Notes: generated by a model from the sequence alone, not told the origin. A DNA stretch of 64,000 nt from Flavobacterium sp. xlx-214 (GCF_013874595.1 NZ_CP059431.1:1364001-1428000); one strand, 5' to 3'. Numbered from the stretch's first letter, positions 53,043 through 62,695 are shown. Made by a program: numbers and translations.

Positions 53043-56000
53043 ATGCAAAGAAATTATTTAGTTTTTTTAGCTTTATTATTTTCCTTTTTTGGTTTTGGAC
53101 AAATTGCTCAATATTCATTTTTGCAAAGTCAAAGTACTTATCAAGAATTATCAAGTAATAAAACAGTTTTAGCAACAGCAACAGCTAATACTATTGTGGG
53201 GAGTTTTGATACTGCTAATTGGAATGTAAACTTACCTTTTAATTTTGTTTTTGGAACATCAACTGTTAATTCATGCAATATAAACAGTAATGGGTATTTG
53301 GTTTTTGGAGCAACAACCAGTTCTGGTAATACTCCAATCTCTGCTAGCACTGCATATTCTGGAGCGGTTGCAGTATGGGCTAGAGATATTAACGGAGCAT
53401 TTGACGCTTCGTTTGAAAGCAGTGTTAGTTGGGAAGTATTAGGAGCTGCTCCTAATAGAATTTTTGTTGTGCAGTACAAAAATGTAAGACCAGTATATAG
53501 TACATCAACTACTTCTATTAATTTGATGAATTTTCAAATTCGTTTAAAGGAAACCTCTAATGTTATAGAATTAGTTTACGGACCAAATAGTGCTTTTGTA
53601 GGCACAACAGCTAGCACATCTACTATTCAGATAGGTTTGCGTGGTGCAACAAATGTTGATTTTAACAACAGAACAAATGCAACATCTGTTAATTTTAATG
53701 CATCAACAGCTGGTACTACAAACTCAAGTACACAAGCATTTAATACTGTTGCTACATCAACTCAAAAAATGCCAAGTAATGGTTTAACATATACTTTTAC
53801 ACCTCCTTCATGTTTATTTGTGGGAACAGTAAATGTTACCAATATTAATGCGCCAACAGCAACAGTTAATTTGACAACTCCATCAAGTGTTCCAATAGAC
53901 GTTTATATAACATCAGGGGCAGAGCCAAATGGCAATACTGTGCCTACTGTAACAATACCTGCAGGGCAAACAAGCGTTGTAATAAATAATTTAAATGTAT
54001 CAAGTTTATATTTTGTTTATATTAAATACTCATGTTCAGCAACAGGACCTTTTTTTGATTGGAAAAAATATACTGATTTTATAACCCCATGCGATGTTAT
54101 TACAGGAAATTTTTATGAAGGTTTTGATAATATCGAAGCAGGTAGTTCAACAAACCCCGTTTTTCCTCATTGTTGGAGTTATATAGATGATATTGTAAGT
54201 GCTGGATATGGCTATGTTGAAAAAGCAAGTGCTCAATCTCCTAGAAATTCTTATCGATTATATAGAACAAATAATGTTGCAAATTCATCACAGAATGTTG
54301 CACTAATTTCTCCAGAAACAGATAATTTGGGTAACGGACAGGGTGTTAAACAAGTTAGATTCTCTGTTATACCATTAAATTCAAAGAATGGTAATTATTT
54401 GGAAGTGTTTACTTCTGACGGAAATACAGATGTAGCTACTTTTACTGTCATTGATACAATAAAAGTTGATCATGTTGGATATAAGGAATATGCTGTTGTT
54501 TTTCCAAAAACAACAGATGATTATTTTGGATTTAGACTAGTGTATAGTGGTGAAACAGCTAGCTCAGATATTAATATTGATGATGTTTATTATGAAGATG
54601 CACCAACTTGTAAGCCTATTTATAAAAAAAATGTAATTGTTAACAAAGTATCAAAAAACAGTATTGATCTTTCTTGGACAGATGATTTTAATATGAATGT
54701 GCAGTACGAAGTTGAAGTTAGAACATCTGGAGATCCAGGTACTCCTGGAGCAGTAGCTAATTTAATTACAGGGCCAGGGGTTACAGTAGCTCAAGTAACG
54801 GGGTTGCTTTCATCAACTGAATATTTTGTTTTTGTACGTGCAATTTGTAGTTCATCAGATAATGGTAAATGGAGCGAAGTAATTGACTTTACAACTTTAT
54901 GTGATTATCCTGATTTTACATCATATACTACATCATTAGATTTATGTGGACCTCAAAAAGCAGAATTAAATGCAGTTTTAGCAGATTCAAGCGCTGTTGC
55001 AGCATGGTTTGATAAAAAAGATGATTTGACGTCTTTGTATGAAGGACCTAATTTTGTGTCTCCAAATGACGTAACACAAAACAGAAGCTTTTGGTTACGT
55101 AGTCAAAGAATATCCCCAAATACGCCAATATTAATTGGAGAGGGTATATTAACAACAACAGGTAATCATACATTTCTTAATCATGCTTATGGAGGATATA
55201 AGCATCAGTTTATATTTACAGCCGCTGAATTAACTGATAAAGGATTAACAGCAGGCCCAGTAACAGCATTAGAATTTGATGTGGTTACAGTTGGTACACC
55301 AACAAGAAATGATTTTAGTATAGCAATGGGTACTACAACCCAAAGTGTTGCAACTACTACTCATGTTGCTAATGCTAATTTAACACAGGTTTATTCTAAT
55401 GCATCAGAGACATTCGCAGTAGGTACGAAGACTTTTACTTTTACAACTCCTTTTGTTTGGGATGGAGTAAGTAATATAGTTGTCCAAACTAACTGGAGTA
55501 ATGTAAATTCTGGGGGGTCAAGTACAGGAGGAAGTGGTGCTCTAAGATATCATTCCTCTTCATCAAGTATGACCACAGTTACATATGCTGATAATAAAAC
55601 TGCTGCAGATTTTCTATCTGTTGTTACTGGAGGTGTGAATGGAAGTGGGAACACAGTTACAGTTAGTGGTCGTCCAAATACGGTATTTGTAGGAGATGCA
55701 GGTTGTGTATCACCAGCAATAGAGATTCCAGTAACCGTAGCGCCAAAGCCATTATTTGATTTATCAACAGATAAGGTAAGTTCATGTGATGGAAATGCAT
55801 CTAGTTCTGTACGTGTAGTAACCAATTTAGGAGGATATGATACTTTTACCTGGAGTCCTAGTACAGGAGTAAATGGCGATGCTGTAAATGGTTGGACATT
55901 TAGTACAACACAAGAGCAAGAATATACTTTAGTAGCAAGCCAGTCAAATGGTATTTGTGAATTTGAGAAGAAAGTTTATGTTTATGCTAGTGAGAAACCA

Positions 56001-58445
56001 GAAGCGTTAATAAGCTTACCAAGTACAATAGATTTATGTAAAGATGTAGTAGAGGAGATAAAAGTATTAGAGACTTTACCACCTCATGTAACTGTAGGTA
56101 CAGCACGTACTACTACAGCAGGAACAAGTAATGTGTCTGCATTTGTACAAAGTGCGGTTTATTCAAAACAGCAATATATTTATAGTGCGGCAGAGTTAAT
56201 GGCGCAAGGAATTACGGGGTCTGGATATATTAAAGACTTATCATTTGAGACCTTGGATTCAGGCGCAAGTTTAAGTAATCCAAGATATACAATTAAGATG
56301 ATGGCTACTAATAATACATCATTTGGAACCAATAATTTTATATCAGGAAATTTATCAACGGTTTATTCAAAAGAGAATCATACCCATATTTTCCAAGGAT
56401 TACAAACGGTAGTTTTAGATAATCCATTTTATTGGGATGGACAATCAAATATATTAGTAGAGGTAACCCAAGAAGGGGCAGGAAGTGGAAATAATGCGCA
56501 AACATACTACCATACTGTAGCAGGTGTAAATGTAGGAATGAGTGCAAGTAGTGCTACTAATGCAAATCCATCTATAGGAGTTCCAACCACAAGTCGATTA
56601 AATGTACGATTTGGATTAGGGCAATCAACAGTTACTTGGTCACCTTCTAGTAATTTGTATTTAGATGCAGCAGCAACAATACCTTATACAGCTGGATCAT
56701 CAGCTACAAAAGTATATGTAGTTTCAAGTGCTAATATGAACCAAGTTTATAATGCTGTTTTAACAGGATTAAATGGCTGTTCTACTACTAAGGCTATAAC
56801 AGTAAATGTAACTAGTGTACCAGCACCAGTTGTGGCAGATCAAGTGTTTTGCCAGGCTACATCTACAAGTAATGTAGTTGTAACGGGTGTTCCTAATGGT
56901 GGAAGTTTGTTGTTTTTTAACAACACAACTACCCAAATACCAATAAATACTATTTCACAAACGGGTACTTACTATGTAGAAAGTGTCTTAAATAATTGTA
57001 AATCGGTTCGTATACCATTTAATGTTACTATAACTACATTGTCTTTACCAACAGCAGCTTTTAATCAGTTTGCTTGCGGAACAGGAACAGTAGCAGATTT
57101 AAAAGCAAGTGGTGTTTCAGGGTCACAAATAAACTGGTATAGTTCAGTAACATCAACCACAGCATTGCCATTAACACAGGCTTTGGTAAATAATACAACG
57201 TATTATGCGGCTCAAGTTTTAGGATCATGTGAATCAGGACGTGTAGCGGTATTGGTAAGTGTAGGTAGTGCACCAGCGGCATTAACAGCTCAAACAATAT
57301 CTATTTGTGGAAGTATAAATTATGGAAACGTTAGTTTAAATCAGTTGCCAGGCTCAGAATTGGTATGGTATCCATCTGCAAGTTCACAAACACCAATACC
57401 AAATACAAATTCAGTTGTAAATGGTACCTATTATGTGTCACAAAAGATCAATGGATGTGAATCTGCACGTGTTCAAATAGTTGCAACCGCACAAGGTAGT
57501 GTGCCAGCGCCAACAGCAGGTATTCAAAATATTTGCGGTAGTGGTACAGTGGCGCAATTAGTGGCTCAAATTTTACCAAATGCTACAGCAGAATGGTATT
57601 CAAATGCTACATCAACAAGTCCATTAGCATTAAATACACCATTAGTTAGTGGTACCTATTATTTGGCACAGCGTGTAGATAATTGTTTATCAGTAAAAAT
57701 AGCAGTGGCAGTTCGTGTAATAAACACCAGTTCGCCATCAGTTGGTTCATTTACCTTATGTGAGGGGGCAACGGTTGCTAATTTGGCAATAGTTGCACCA
57801 ACAGGTACTACGTATAAATGGTACTCAAATGCAACAAATACAACAGAGTTATTACCAACAGAAGTTTTAAAGAGTGGTTTTTATTTTGTGAGCAGTTCAC
57901 AAGGCGGATGTGAATCAGGAAGAACTCAAGTTCAAGTAACGATTAACAGTCGTCCAAACAGCCCAACAGGAGTAACCCCACAAATTTTTAAAGATGTAGA
58001 TTTCCCTGAAATAAGTAATCTAGTAATGAATCAACCAAATGTTGTTTGGTATGCTACATATGACGATGCAATGAAAGGGGTAAATCCATTACCACAAAAC
58101 ATGCCATTGGTAGATAAAACAACTTATTATGCAGTTATAATAGGATCAAACAGCTGTCCAAGTTTACCAACACCAATAGAAGTGCAAATTGTTTTAGGTG
58201 TAAATGATTTTGATTTAAGTAAATTAAATTACTATCCAAACCCAGTAAACGATGTGTTAACAATAAGTTATGTAGAAAACATAACAAGTGTATCGGTGTT
58301 TGATTTAAATGGAAGATTGGTTTTAACCAAGCAATTTGATAAAGAAACGGTTCAGTTAAACTTTTCAGATTTAAGTTCAGGTACTTATATGCTGAATGTT
58401 AAAACAAAAGAAAACAGCCAATTTATTAAAATTGTGAAAAAATAA
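53043..58445 (+). CDS. giant multidomain T9SS-sorted surface protein
   Basis: An 1800-residue exoprotein. Signal peptide is about 1-20 (LVFLALLFSFFGFGQ). An N-terminal beta-sandwich (GYLVFGATTSSGN, about 80-175) is followed by fibronectin type III-like units (IDLSWTDDFNMNVQYEVEVR, about 545-610). There are two related large modules with FTAAELTDKGL (about 720) and YSAAELMAQGI (about 1047) respectively. Then come about six Ig-like repeats of ~70 residues (CGSGTVAQLVAQILPNATAE, TYYLAQ pattern, each with two Cys). The C-terminal T9SS type A domain ends LNYYPNPVNDVLTI, VSVFDLNGRLVL and LSSGTYMLNVKTKENSQF. Adhesion or surface display is the likely role. Confidence 0.88.
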   Translation: MQRNYLVFLALLFSFFGFGQIAQYSFLQSQSTYQELSSNKTVLATATANTIVGSFDTANWNVNLPFNFVFGTSTVNSCNINSNGYLVFGATTSSGNTPISASTAYSGAVAVWARDINGAFDASFESSVSWEVLGAAPNRIFVVQYKNVRPVYSTSTTSINLMNFQIRLKETSNVIELVYGPNSAFVGTTASTSTIQIGLRGATNVDFNNRTNATSVNFNASTAGTTNSSTQAFNTVATSTQKMPSNGLTYTFTPPSCLFVGTVNVTNINAPTATVNLTTPSSVPIDVYITSGAEPNGNTVPTVTIPAGQTSVVINNLNVSSLYFVYIKYSCSATGPFFDWKKYTDFITPCDVITGNFYEGFDNIEAGSSTNPVFPHCWSYIDDIVSAGYGYVEKASAQSPRNSYRLYRTNNVANSSQNVALISPETDNLGNGQGVKQVRFSVIPLNSKNGNYLEVFTSDGNTDVATFTVIDTIKVDHVGYKEYAVVFPKTTDDYFGFRLVYSGETASSDINIDDVYYEDAPTCKPIYKKNVIVNKVSKNSIDLSWTDDFNMNVQYEVEVRTSGDPGTPGAVANLITGPGVTVAQVTGLLSSTEYFVFVRAICSSSDNGKWSEVIDFTTLCDYPDFTSYTTSLDLCGPQKAELNAVLADSSAVAAWFDKKDDLTSLYEGPNFVSPNDVTQNRSFWLRSQRISPNTPILIGEGILTTTGNHTFLNHAYGGYKHQFIFTAAELTDKGLTAGPVTALEFDVVTVGTPTRNDFSIAMGTTTQSVATTTHVANANLTQVYSNASETFAVGTKTFTFTTPFVWDGVSNIVVQTNWSNVNSGGSSTGGSGALRYHSSSSSMTTVTYADNKTAADFLSVVTGGVNGSGNTVTVSGRPNTVFVGDAGCVSPAIEIPVTVAPKPLFDLSTDKVSSCDGNASSSVRVVTNLGGYDTFTWSPSTGVNGDAVNGWTFSTTQEQEYTLVASQSNGICEFEKKVYVYASEKPEALISLPSTIDLCKDVVEEIKVLETLPPHVTVGTARTTTAGTSNVSAFVQSAVYSKQQYIYSAAELMAQGITGSGYIKDLSFETLDSGASLSNPRYTIKMMATNNTSFGTNNFISGNLSTVYSKENHTHIFQGLQTVVLDNPFYWDGQSNILVEVTQEGAGSGNNAQTYYHTVAGVNVGMSASSATNANPSIGVPTTSRLNVRFGLGQSTVTWSPSSNLYLDAAATIPYTAGSSATKVYVVSSANMNQVYNAVLTGLNGCSTTKAITVNVTSVPAPVVADQVFCQATSTSNVVVTGVPNGGSLLFFNNTTTQIPINTISQTGTYYVESVLNNCKSVRIPFNVTITTLSLPTAAFNQFACGTGTVADLKASGVSGSQINWYSSVTSTTALPLTQALVNNTTYYAAQVLGSCESGRVAVLVSVGSAPAALTAQTISICGSINYGNVSLNQLPGSELVWYPSASSQTPIPNTNSVVNGTYYVSQKINGCESARVQIVATAQGSVPAPTAGIQNICGSGTVAQLVAQILPNATAEWYSNATSTSPLALNTPLVSGTYYLAQRVDNCLSVKIAVAVRVINTSSPSVGSFTLCEGATVANLAIVAPTGTTYKWYSNATNTTELLPTEVLKSGFYFVSSSQGGCESGRTQVQVTINSRPNSPTGVTPQIFKDVDFPEISNLVMNQPNVVWYATYDDAMKGVNPLPQNMPLVDKTTYYAVIIGSNSCPSLPTPIEVQIVLGVNDFDLSKLNYYPNPVNDVLTISYVENITSVSVFDLNGRLVLTKQFDKETVQLNFSDLSSGTYMLNVKTKENSQFIKIVKK

Positions 58446-58472
58446 TTATAATAGTCAATAGTTAATATCCAA

Positions 58473-58510
58473 AACCAAGGCTGCCCTAAAAGGCAGCCTT
58501 GGTTGTTTTA
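58473..58510 (+). terminator. terminator of the giant exoprotein gene
   Basis: Thirteen-bp perfect arms aaccaaggctgcc / ggcagccttggtt (loop ctaaaa) are followed by GTTTT. Confidence 0.85.
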
Positions 58511-58609
58511 TATAAAGATTGATATCTATAATAAAAAACTTGTGAAATTATCTATTAATCTACTTTAAAATTTAAAATTAAGAATGTGTATACTGATACA
58601 AAATAATTA

Positions 58610-58617
58610 TAACTTTG
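58610..58617 (+). promoter_or_regulatory. putative -7 element for the HMA lipoprotein gene
   Basis: TAACTTTG matches TAnnTTTG, 24 nt before the ATG. No convincing TTG at the 19-nt position. Confidence 0.4.
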
Positions 58618-58641
58618 TAAAATATTAAATTAAAGAAAACT

Positions 58642-59193
58642 ATGAAAACAATAAAAGGTATTGCAATGCTTTTGTTAGCAACAACAATGTTTGTAAGTTG
58701 TAAACAAACATCTAATGAGCAAAAGGAAAATAATACAGATTCGCTTACAAATACGGAGAAAGTTACCTCTGCTGAAACTGCGGGTGTTATGCAAAAAGCT
58801 ACTTTTCAGGTAGAAGGGATGTCTTGTGCTGTTGGTTGTGCTAAGGTTATTGAAGGTAAATTAGCTAAGATGGATGGTGTTAAGGAAGCAAAAGTTGATT
58901 TTGAATCTAAAACAGCAACTGTTGAGTTTGACGATGCTAAACAAAATCCGGATGCTATTAAGAAAATGGTTGAGGAAATTGCTAAAGGAGCTTACAAAGT
59001 TCAAAATATGCAAGTGGCGAAAGAATTAGCAATGGTTGATCAAGAGGAGAAAAAAGCTGATAAAAAATGTTGCTCATCTCATAAAGACGGAAAATCGTCT
59101 TGTGATGATAAAAAATCTAAAGACACTAAAAAAGATGGTTGTTGTAGTAAAGATAAAAAGACAAAAACTACCACAACTAAAAATATTATCTAA
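58642..59193 (+). CDS. lipoprotein with heavy-metal-associated domain and Cys-rich tail
   Basis: A 183-residue lipoprotein (MKTIKGIAMLLLATTMFVSCK, lipobox Cys 20). Residues ~52-125 are an HMA-type ferredoxin fold: ATFQVEGMSCAVGCAKVIEG with Cys 62 and Cys 66 (CxxxC rather than the usual CxxC), DGVKEAKVDFESKTATVEFD, and AIKKMVEEIAKGAYKV. The last ~45 residues are Lys/Asp/Cys-rich with two CC pairs and one more Cys (KKCCSSHKDGK, SSCDDKKS, DGCCSKDKK). Probable envelope metal sequestration or chaperoning, copper or another soft metal; metal identity is inference. It is monocistronic. Confidence 0.88.
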   Translation: MKTIKGIAMLLLATTMFVSCKQTSNEQKENNTDSLTNTEKVTSAETAGVMQKATFQVEGMSCAVGCAKVIEGKLAKMDGVKEAKVDFESKTATVEFDDAKQNPDAIKKMVEEIAKGAYKVQNMQVAKELAMVDQEEKKADKKCCSSHKDGKSSCDDKKSKDTKKDGCCSKDKKTKTTTTKNII

Positions 59194-59196
59194 AAC

Positions 59197-59228
59197 AAAA
59201 ATCTCCCTTAAAAAAGGGAGATTTTTTA
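59197..59228. terminator. bidirectional terminator between HMA lipoprotein and gldD
   Basis: Thirteen-bp arms aaaaatctccctt / aagggagattttt (loop aaaa) have T runs on both sides, so it can also end the gldE-gldD transcript. Confidence 0.85.
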
Positions 59229-59792
59229 TTTATTTGTCCATTCCAACGTTTCTAAAATGGTTTGCATATCTGCTTCAATATATTTTGTGGCTGGGTAAAT
59301 AGAGTCAAAATTAGGCTTGGCATAAAAGTACAAAGTTCCCGTAACAAAATTACGAGTGCTGTCTGTGGCATAAAATTGCAAGTTAGTGGCAGCATTACCA
59401 ATTACTCTATAAAACATACCATATACTTTTTTTTCAGGATGTTCATAAATAGATTCTTGTATATCATCTGCCTTAATAGTATGATTGTACGTTAATTTCT
59501 GAGCATCTTTTAACAGTTTGGTAAGATTGTTTTCTACGGGTTTGTAATTAATATAAATGCTGGCTTTCATTTTGGGATAATCAATTTTGAAGGCGCAATT
59601 TTTTTCTGGATGTATAACAGCAAATTTATTTTTTTCGAAATTAAAGCCACAATCACCTCCTTGATATTTTTCATATACAACTTCGGGATATTCTAAACTT
59701 AAATAACTGTCTGGTTTTGGTGTAGCATCTTCTTTACATGATACAAAAAATGCAGGAATTATGCTTAAATATAATAAGTTACGTGTTTTCAT
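59226..59792 (-). CDS. gldD: gliding motility lipoprotein GldD
   Basis: A 188-residue lipoprotein (lipobox Cys 19 in MKTRNLLYLSIIPAFFVSCK). The sequence follows GldD throughout: SYLSLEYPEVVYEKYQGGDC near residue 28, FKIDYPKMKASIYINYKPVE, and a C-terminal stretch with PATKYIEADMQTILETLEW. GldD is required for Flavobacterium gliding and is conserved with the type IX secretion system. The neighbourhood gldE-gldD with ssb and mutY is the standard flavobacterial arrangement, which strengthens the call. The start overlaps gldE's 3' end by 14 bp. Confidence 0.93.
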   Translation of the reverse strand: MKTRNLLYLSIIPAFFVSCKEDATPKPDSYLSLEYPEVVYEKYQGGDCGFNFEKNKFAVIHPEKNCAFKIDYPKMKASIYINYKPVENNLTKLLKDAQKLTYNHTIKADDIQESIYEHPEKKVYGMFYRVIGNAATNLQFYATDSTRNFVTGTLYFYAKPNFDSIYPATKYIEADMQTILETLEWTNK

Positions 59793-61062
59793 TAATGGTG
59801 ACTTTAATTTTTTCTAATCGACGTTTGTTGATGTTTACAATTTTAAAAACATAGTTCTCAAAAGTTATGATGTCATCAATTTTAGGAAAATCTTCTACTT
59901 GTTCTAATAAAAAACCTCCTAAAGATTCGGCATCTTTTCTTGTTTCTTCAAAAGGTTCTTCGTCAATATCTAACATTCTGCAAAAATCTAAAATAGAAAT
60001 TTTACCGTCAAATATAAAAACATTTGCGTTTAGTTTTTGATACAAAGGATCATCTTCATCTAATTCATCGGCAATTTCGCCAACAATTTCTTCTAAAATA
60101 TCTTCTAAGGTAATAATACCAACGGTTTCGCCAAATTCATCAACAACAACAGCCAAATGGTTTTTGTTTGATTGAAAATCAGTTAATAAATCGTCTAGTT
60201 TTTGTCCTTCCGGAATAAAATAAGGTTCTCGTAGTAATGTGGTCCATTGAAACACTTTCTTGTCTAAAAACGGAATTAAATCTTTAATATATAAAATTCC
60301 AACAATATGATCAATACTGTCTTTGTAAACGGGAATTCTAGAGTATCCTTTTTCTATTACTTGAGGAATGATTTCGTGAAAAAGTTCATCATCGCTTAAC
60401 GCAAAAATATCAATTCTAGGAGTCATTACTTGCGAAACATCTGTTGATCCAAATGATGCAATGCCTTCTAAAATACGCTGTTCATCTTCGTTTGATGGAT
60501 TATAATCGGTCATTTCCAATGCTTGCGAAAGTTGTTCCATTGAAAACGAATCGTCTTTTTTGTCGATTTTTCCATTTAAGTAACGATTCAACTTTCTAAA
60601 AATCCAAGTAATAGGAGAAAGCAATGCAGTAAAAAATGCAATGGTGTTAATAGATTGTACCACAACTTTGTTTAGCTGTCTAGAGCTGTACATTCTAGGG
60701 TAAATTTCGCCAAAAAAAGCCAAAGCAAAACTTCCTAAAATAACGGTTATGGCAATACCCCAAAAGGTAATAATAAAAAAATGAGTGTACAAAACAAACA
60801 AACTCCAAAGAAATAAAACTTTAAAAGCTGTATTACTAAGATTAATGGTTGCTTGTAATTTTATGGGTTTTTCTAATAGTTTTTGATACAATAGTGCTTT
60901 TTTAGGAAATAATTCTACTAATTGCTCATATCGGTTTTTTGAAGTAGAAAAATAGGCTACTTCTGTGGCTGCAAATAGGGCAACAAAAAATAAAGAAATT
61001 AATAAGCTAGCACTAATAAGTGTTATAAATAAAAGGGGCGGTATGGCGGACTCGGGCTCCAA
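59779..61062 (-). CDS. gldE: gliding motility-associated CNNM/CBS protein GldE
   Basis: A 427-residue membrane protein. An N-terminal DUF21/CNNM-like region with about four helices (residues 10-165; ATEVAYFSTSKNRYEQLVE) precedes two CBS domains (about 205-330; VMTPRIDIFALSDDELFH, GYSRIPVYKDSIDHIVGILY, and AVVVDEFGETVGIITLEDILEEIVGEI). A CorC/HlyC-type C-terminal domain follows (FIFDGKISILDFCRMLDI onward). CNNM relatives transport divalent cations such as Mg2+. Placement between ssb and gldD with a 14-bp overlap identifies GldE. Confidence 0.9.
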   Translation of the reverse strand: MEPESAIPPLLFITLISASLLISLFFVALFAATEVAYFSTSKNRYEQLVELFPKKALLYQKLLEKPIKLQATINLSNTAFKVLFLWSLFVLYTHFFIITFWGIAITVILGSFALAFFGEIYPRMYSSRQLNKVVVQSINTIAFFTALLSPITWIFRKLNRYLNGKIDKKDDSFSMEQLSQALEMTDYNPSNEDEQRILEGIASFGSTDVSQVMTPRIDIFALSDDELFHEIIPQVIEKGYSRIPVYKDSIDHIVGILYIKDLIPFLDKKVFQWTTLLREPYFIPEGQKLDDLLTDFQSNKNHLAVVVDEFGETVGIITLEDILEEIVGEIADELDEDDPLYQKLNANVFIFDGKISILDFCRMLDIDEEPFEETRKDAESLGGFLLEQVEDFPKIDDIITFENYVFKIVNINKRRLEKIKVTINENT

Positions 61063-61083
61063 GTGTATAATTTTAGTTAAAGG

Positions 61084-61533
61084 TTAAAAAGGTAAATCGT
61101 TTAGTTGATCATAATCAGAAATTTTTGGCACTTCAAAATTAGCTAATTTATCTTCATCGGTATGCTTCATTGCTTTTGTTTTAGCATCGATGTCTTTTTT
61201 AGTTGATAGAAAAATAAATTCGGTTACTTGAATTTCTGTTGTGTGTTTGGTTGCACCTTCTTCGGTTTGCCAATGGCGTGTTCTAATTCTGCCTTCAATA
61301 TAAATTTTATCGCCTTTGCTTAAATATTTTTCACATAATTCAGCCGCTTTGTTTCTAAAAACTAAATTATGCCACTCTGTAGAAGTGATTTTTTCATTGG
61401 TTGTTTTATTGATGTAAACTTCATTTGTTGCAATTGAAAAACGAGCAATACTATTACCGCCTTCAAAAAAATGGATTTTTACCTCATCGCCTAAATGACC
61501 AATTAAAGTTACTTTGTTTAAAGTTCCGTACAT
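61084..61533 (-). CDS. ssb: single-stranded DNA-binding protein
   Basis: A 149-residue SSB. The OB-fold (MYGTLNKVTLIGHLGDEV, then NSIARFSIATNEVYINK, EWHNLVFRNKAAELCEKYLSKGDKIYIEGRI) occupies residues 1-~110. The C-terminal tail is acidic and ends DQLNDLPF, the typical interaction tip for repair and replication proteins. A TATTTTTG lies on the minus strand at 61554-61561, inside the 3' end of mutY, and could drive the ssb-gldE-gldD part. Confidence 0.94.
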   Translation of the reverse strand: MYGTLNKVTLIGHLGDEVKIHFFEGGNSIARFSIATNEVYINKTTNEKITSTEWHNLVFRNKAAELCEKYLSKGDKIYIEGRIRTRHWQTEEGATKHTTEIQVTEFIFLSTKKDIDAKTKAMKHTDEDKLANFEVPKISDYDQLNDLPF

Positions 61534-61561
61534 ATTTATTTTGCCTTATACATCAAAAATA

Positions 61562-62602
61562 CTAATTTTTTTCTAGCTGAAAATAATCTTTTAAAAAATT
61601 CCATATTACAATAGGATATGCGTATTTATCTAAATGGGTTATTGGTATTTCTAAAGAGTCATTATACTCGGTTTTTTCTTCTATTTCGTAAAAATTAATA
61701 AATAACTGTTGATGTGATAATTTATGTTTGATATCATTATTAGTCACTTTTTTGATGCTTTTTTGCGGAAATTGCAAATTAAATTGTTCTAAAAAAGCTT
61801 CCTCGTTATTTTCTTTGGTTTCTATCAACAAAGGTTGATATAGCTTTTGCCAAATATCCTTTTCTTGTCTTTGTTGAATAAGTAAAGAGTTATTGTTTTT
61901 TATAAGTAAATAATGAAAATATCTGTTTTTGACTTTTAATTTTTTTGTTTTTACAGGTAATTCGGTAATTTTTTGTTCCAAAAAAGCATAACATCCATCA
62001 GACAATGGGCAAGATGTACAATTAGGATTGGTTGGTGTACAAACGGTTGCGCCAAAATCCATTAAAGCATGATTAAACAAATCAGGATGTTCTTTAGAAA
62101 TAAGCGTATTTACCATTTCCTGAAAAATAGTACGTGTTTTAGGTAATGAAATATCATCAAACATACCAAAAAAACGAGCCAATACTCTGTAAACATTACC
62201 ATCTACCACACCAACTGGTTCTTTAAAGGCAAAAGATGCTATAGCAGCGGCAGTGTAAGGACCAATTCCTTTTAATTCAATAATTTCAGAATAAGTTGTA
62301 GGAAATTTATTATCAAGATAAAAATGAATTTTTTTAGCAGTAGTATGTAAATTTCGTGCTCTTGAATAATATCCTAAACCTTGCCATAATTTTAAAACAG
62401 CATCTTCATGTGCTGTAGCTAAATCTTTTATAGTAGGAAAATTTTCTATAAAAGCTTGGTAATAAGGCAATCCTTGGGCAACTCTGGTTTGTTGTAATAT
62501 AATTTCAGACAGCCAAATATAGTAAGGATTAGTAGTGTTGCGCCATGGTAAATTGCGCTTGTTTTTACTATACCAATGCAATAAAATTAATGTAAAGTTC
62601 AT
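61562..62602 (-). CDS. mutY: A/G-specific adenine glycosylase MutY
   Basis: A 346-residue base-excision glycosylase that removes adenine opposite 8-oxoguanine. The HhH motif is ELKGIGPYTAAAIASFAF (about residues 106-123), followed by the catalytic Asp in VGVVDGNVYRVLARFF. The [4Fe-4S] cluster Cys residues are in CTPTNPNCTSCPLSDGC (about 190-206). The C-terminal part is a MutT-like 8-oxoG recognition domain (SLLIQQRQEKDIWQ). It leads the mutY-ssb-gldE-gldD run. The gene starts at the ATG at 62600-62602. Confidence 0.94.
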   Translation of the reverse strand: MNFTLILLHWYSKNKRNLPWRNTTNPYYIWLSEIILQQTRVAQGLPYYQAFIENFPTIKDLATAHEDAVLKLWQGLGYYSRARNLHTTAKKIHFYLDNKFPTTYSEIIELKGIGPYTAAAIASFAFKEPVGVVDGNVYRVLARFFGMFDDISLPKTRTIFQEMVNTLISKEHPDLFNHALMDFGATVCTPTNPNCTSCPLSDGCYAFLEQKITELPVKTKKLKVKNRYFHYLLIKNNNSLLIQQRQEKDIWQKLYQPLLIETKENNEEAFLEQFNLQFPQKSIKKVTNNDIKHKLSHQQLFINFYEIEEKTEYNDSLEIPITHLDKYAYPIVIWNFLKDYFQLEKN

Positions 62603-62663
62603 CTTAGATTAAGTAGGTAACAAAAATAATAATATTATATGATTAAATTTTAATGCCTTAAGG

Positions 62664-62695
62664 TTGAATTTTTGGAATTTTAATTAATATATTTG
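62664..62695 (+). promoter_or_regulatory. putative HU gene promoter
   Basis: TTG at 62664-62666 and TATATTTG at 62688-62695 are spaced 21 nt (slightly long). The -7 again extends to TATATTTGCA. It lies 41 nt before the HU ATG. Confidence 0.55.

Noticed and set aside
59036..59302. 88-aa plus-strand frame overlapping the HMA lipoprotein tail
   Set aside because: It overlaps the Lys/Cys-coding end of the lipoprotein in another frame and runs through the terminator into gldD antisense; no protein-like features.
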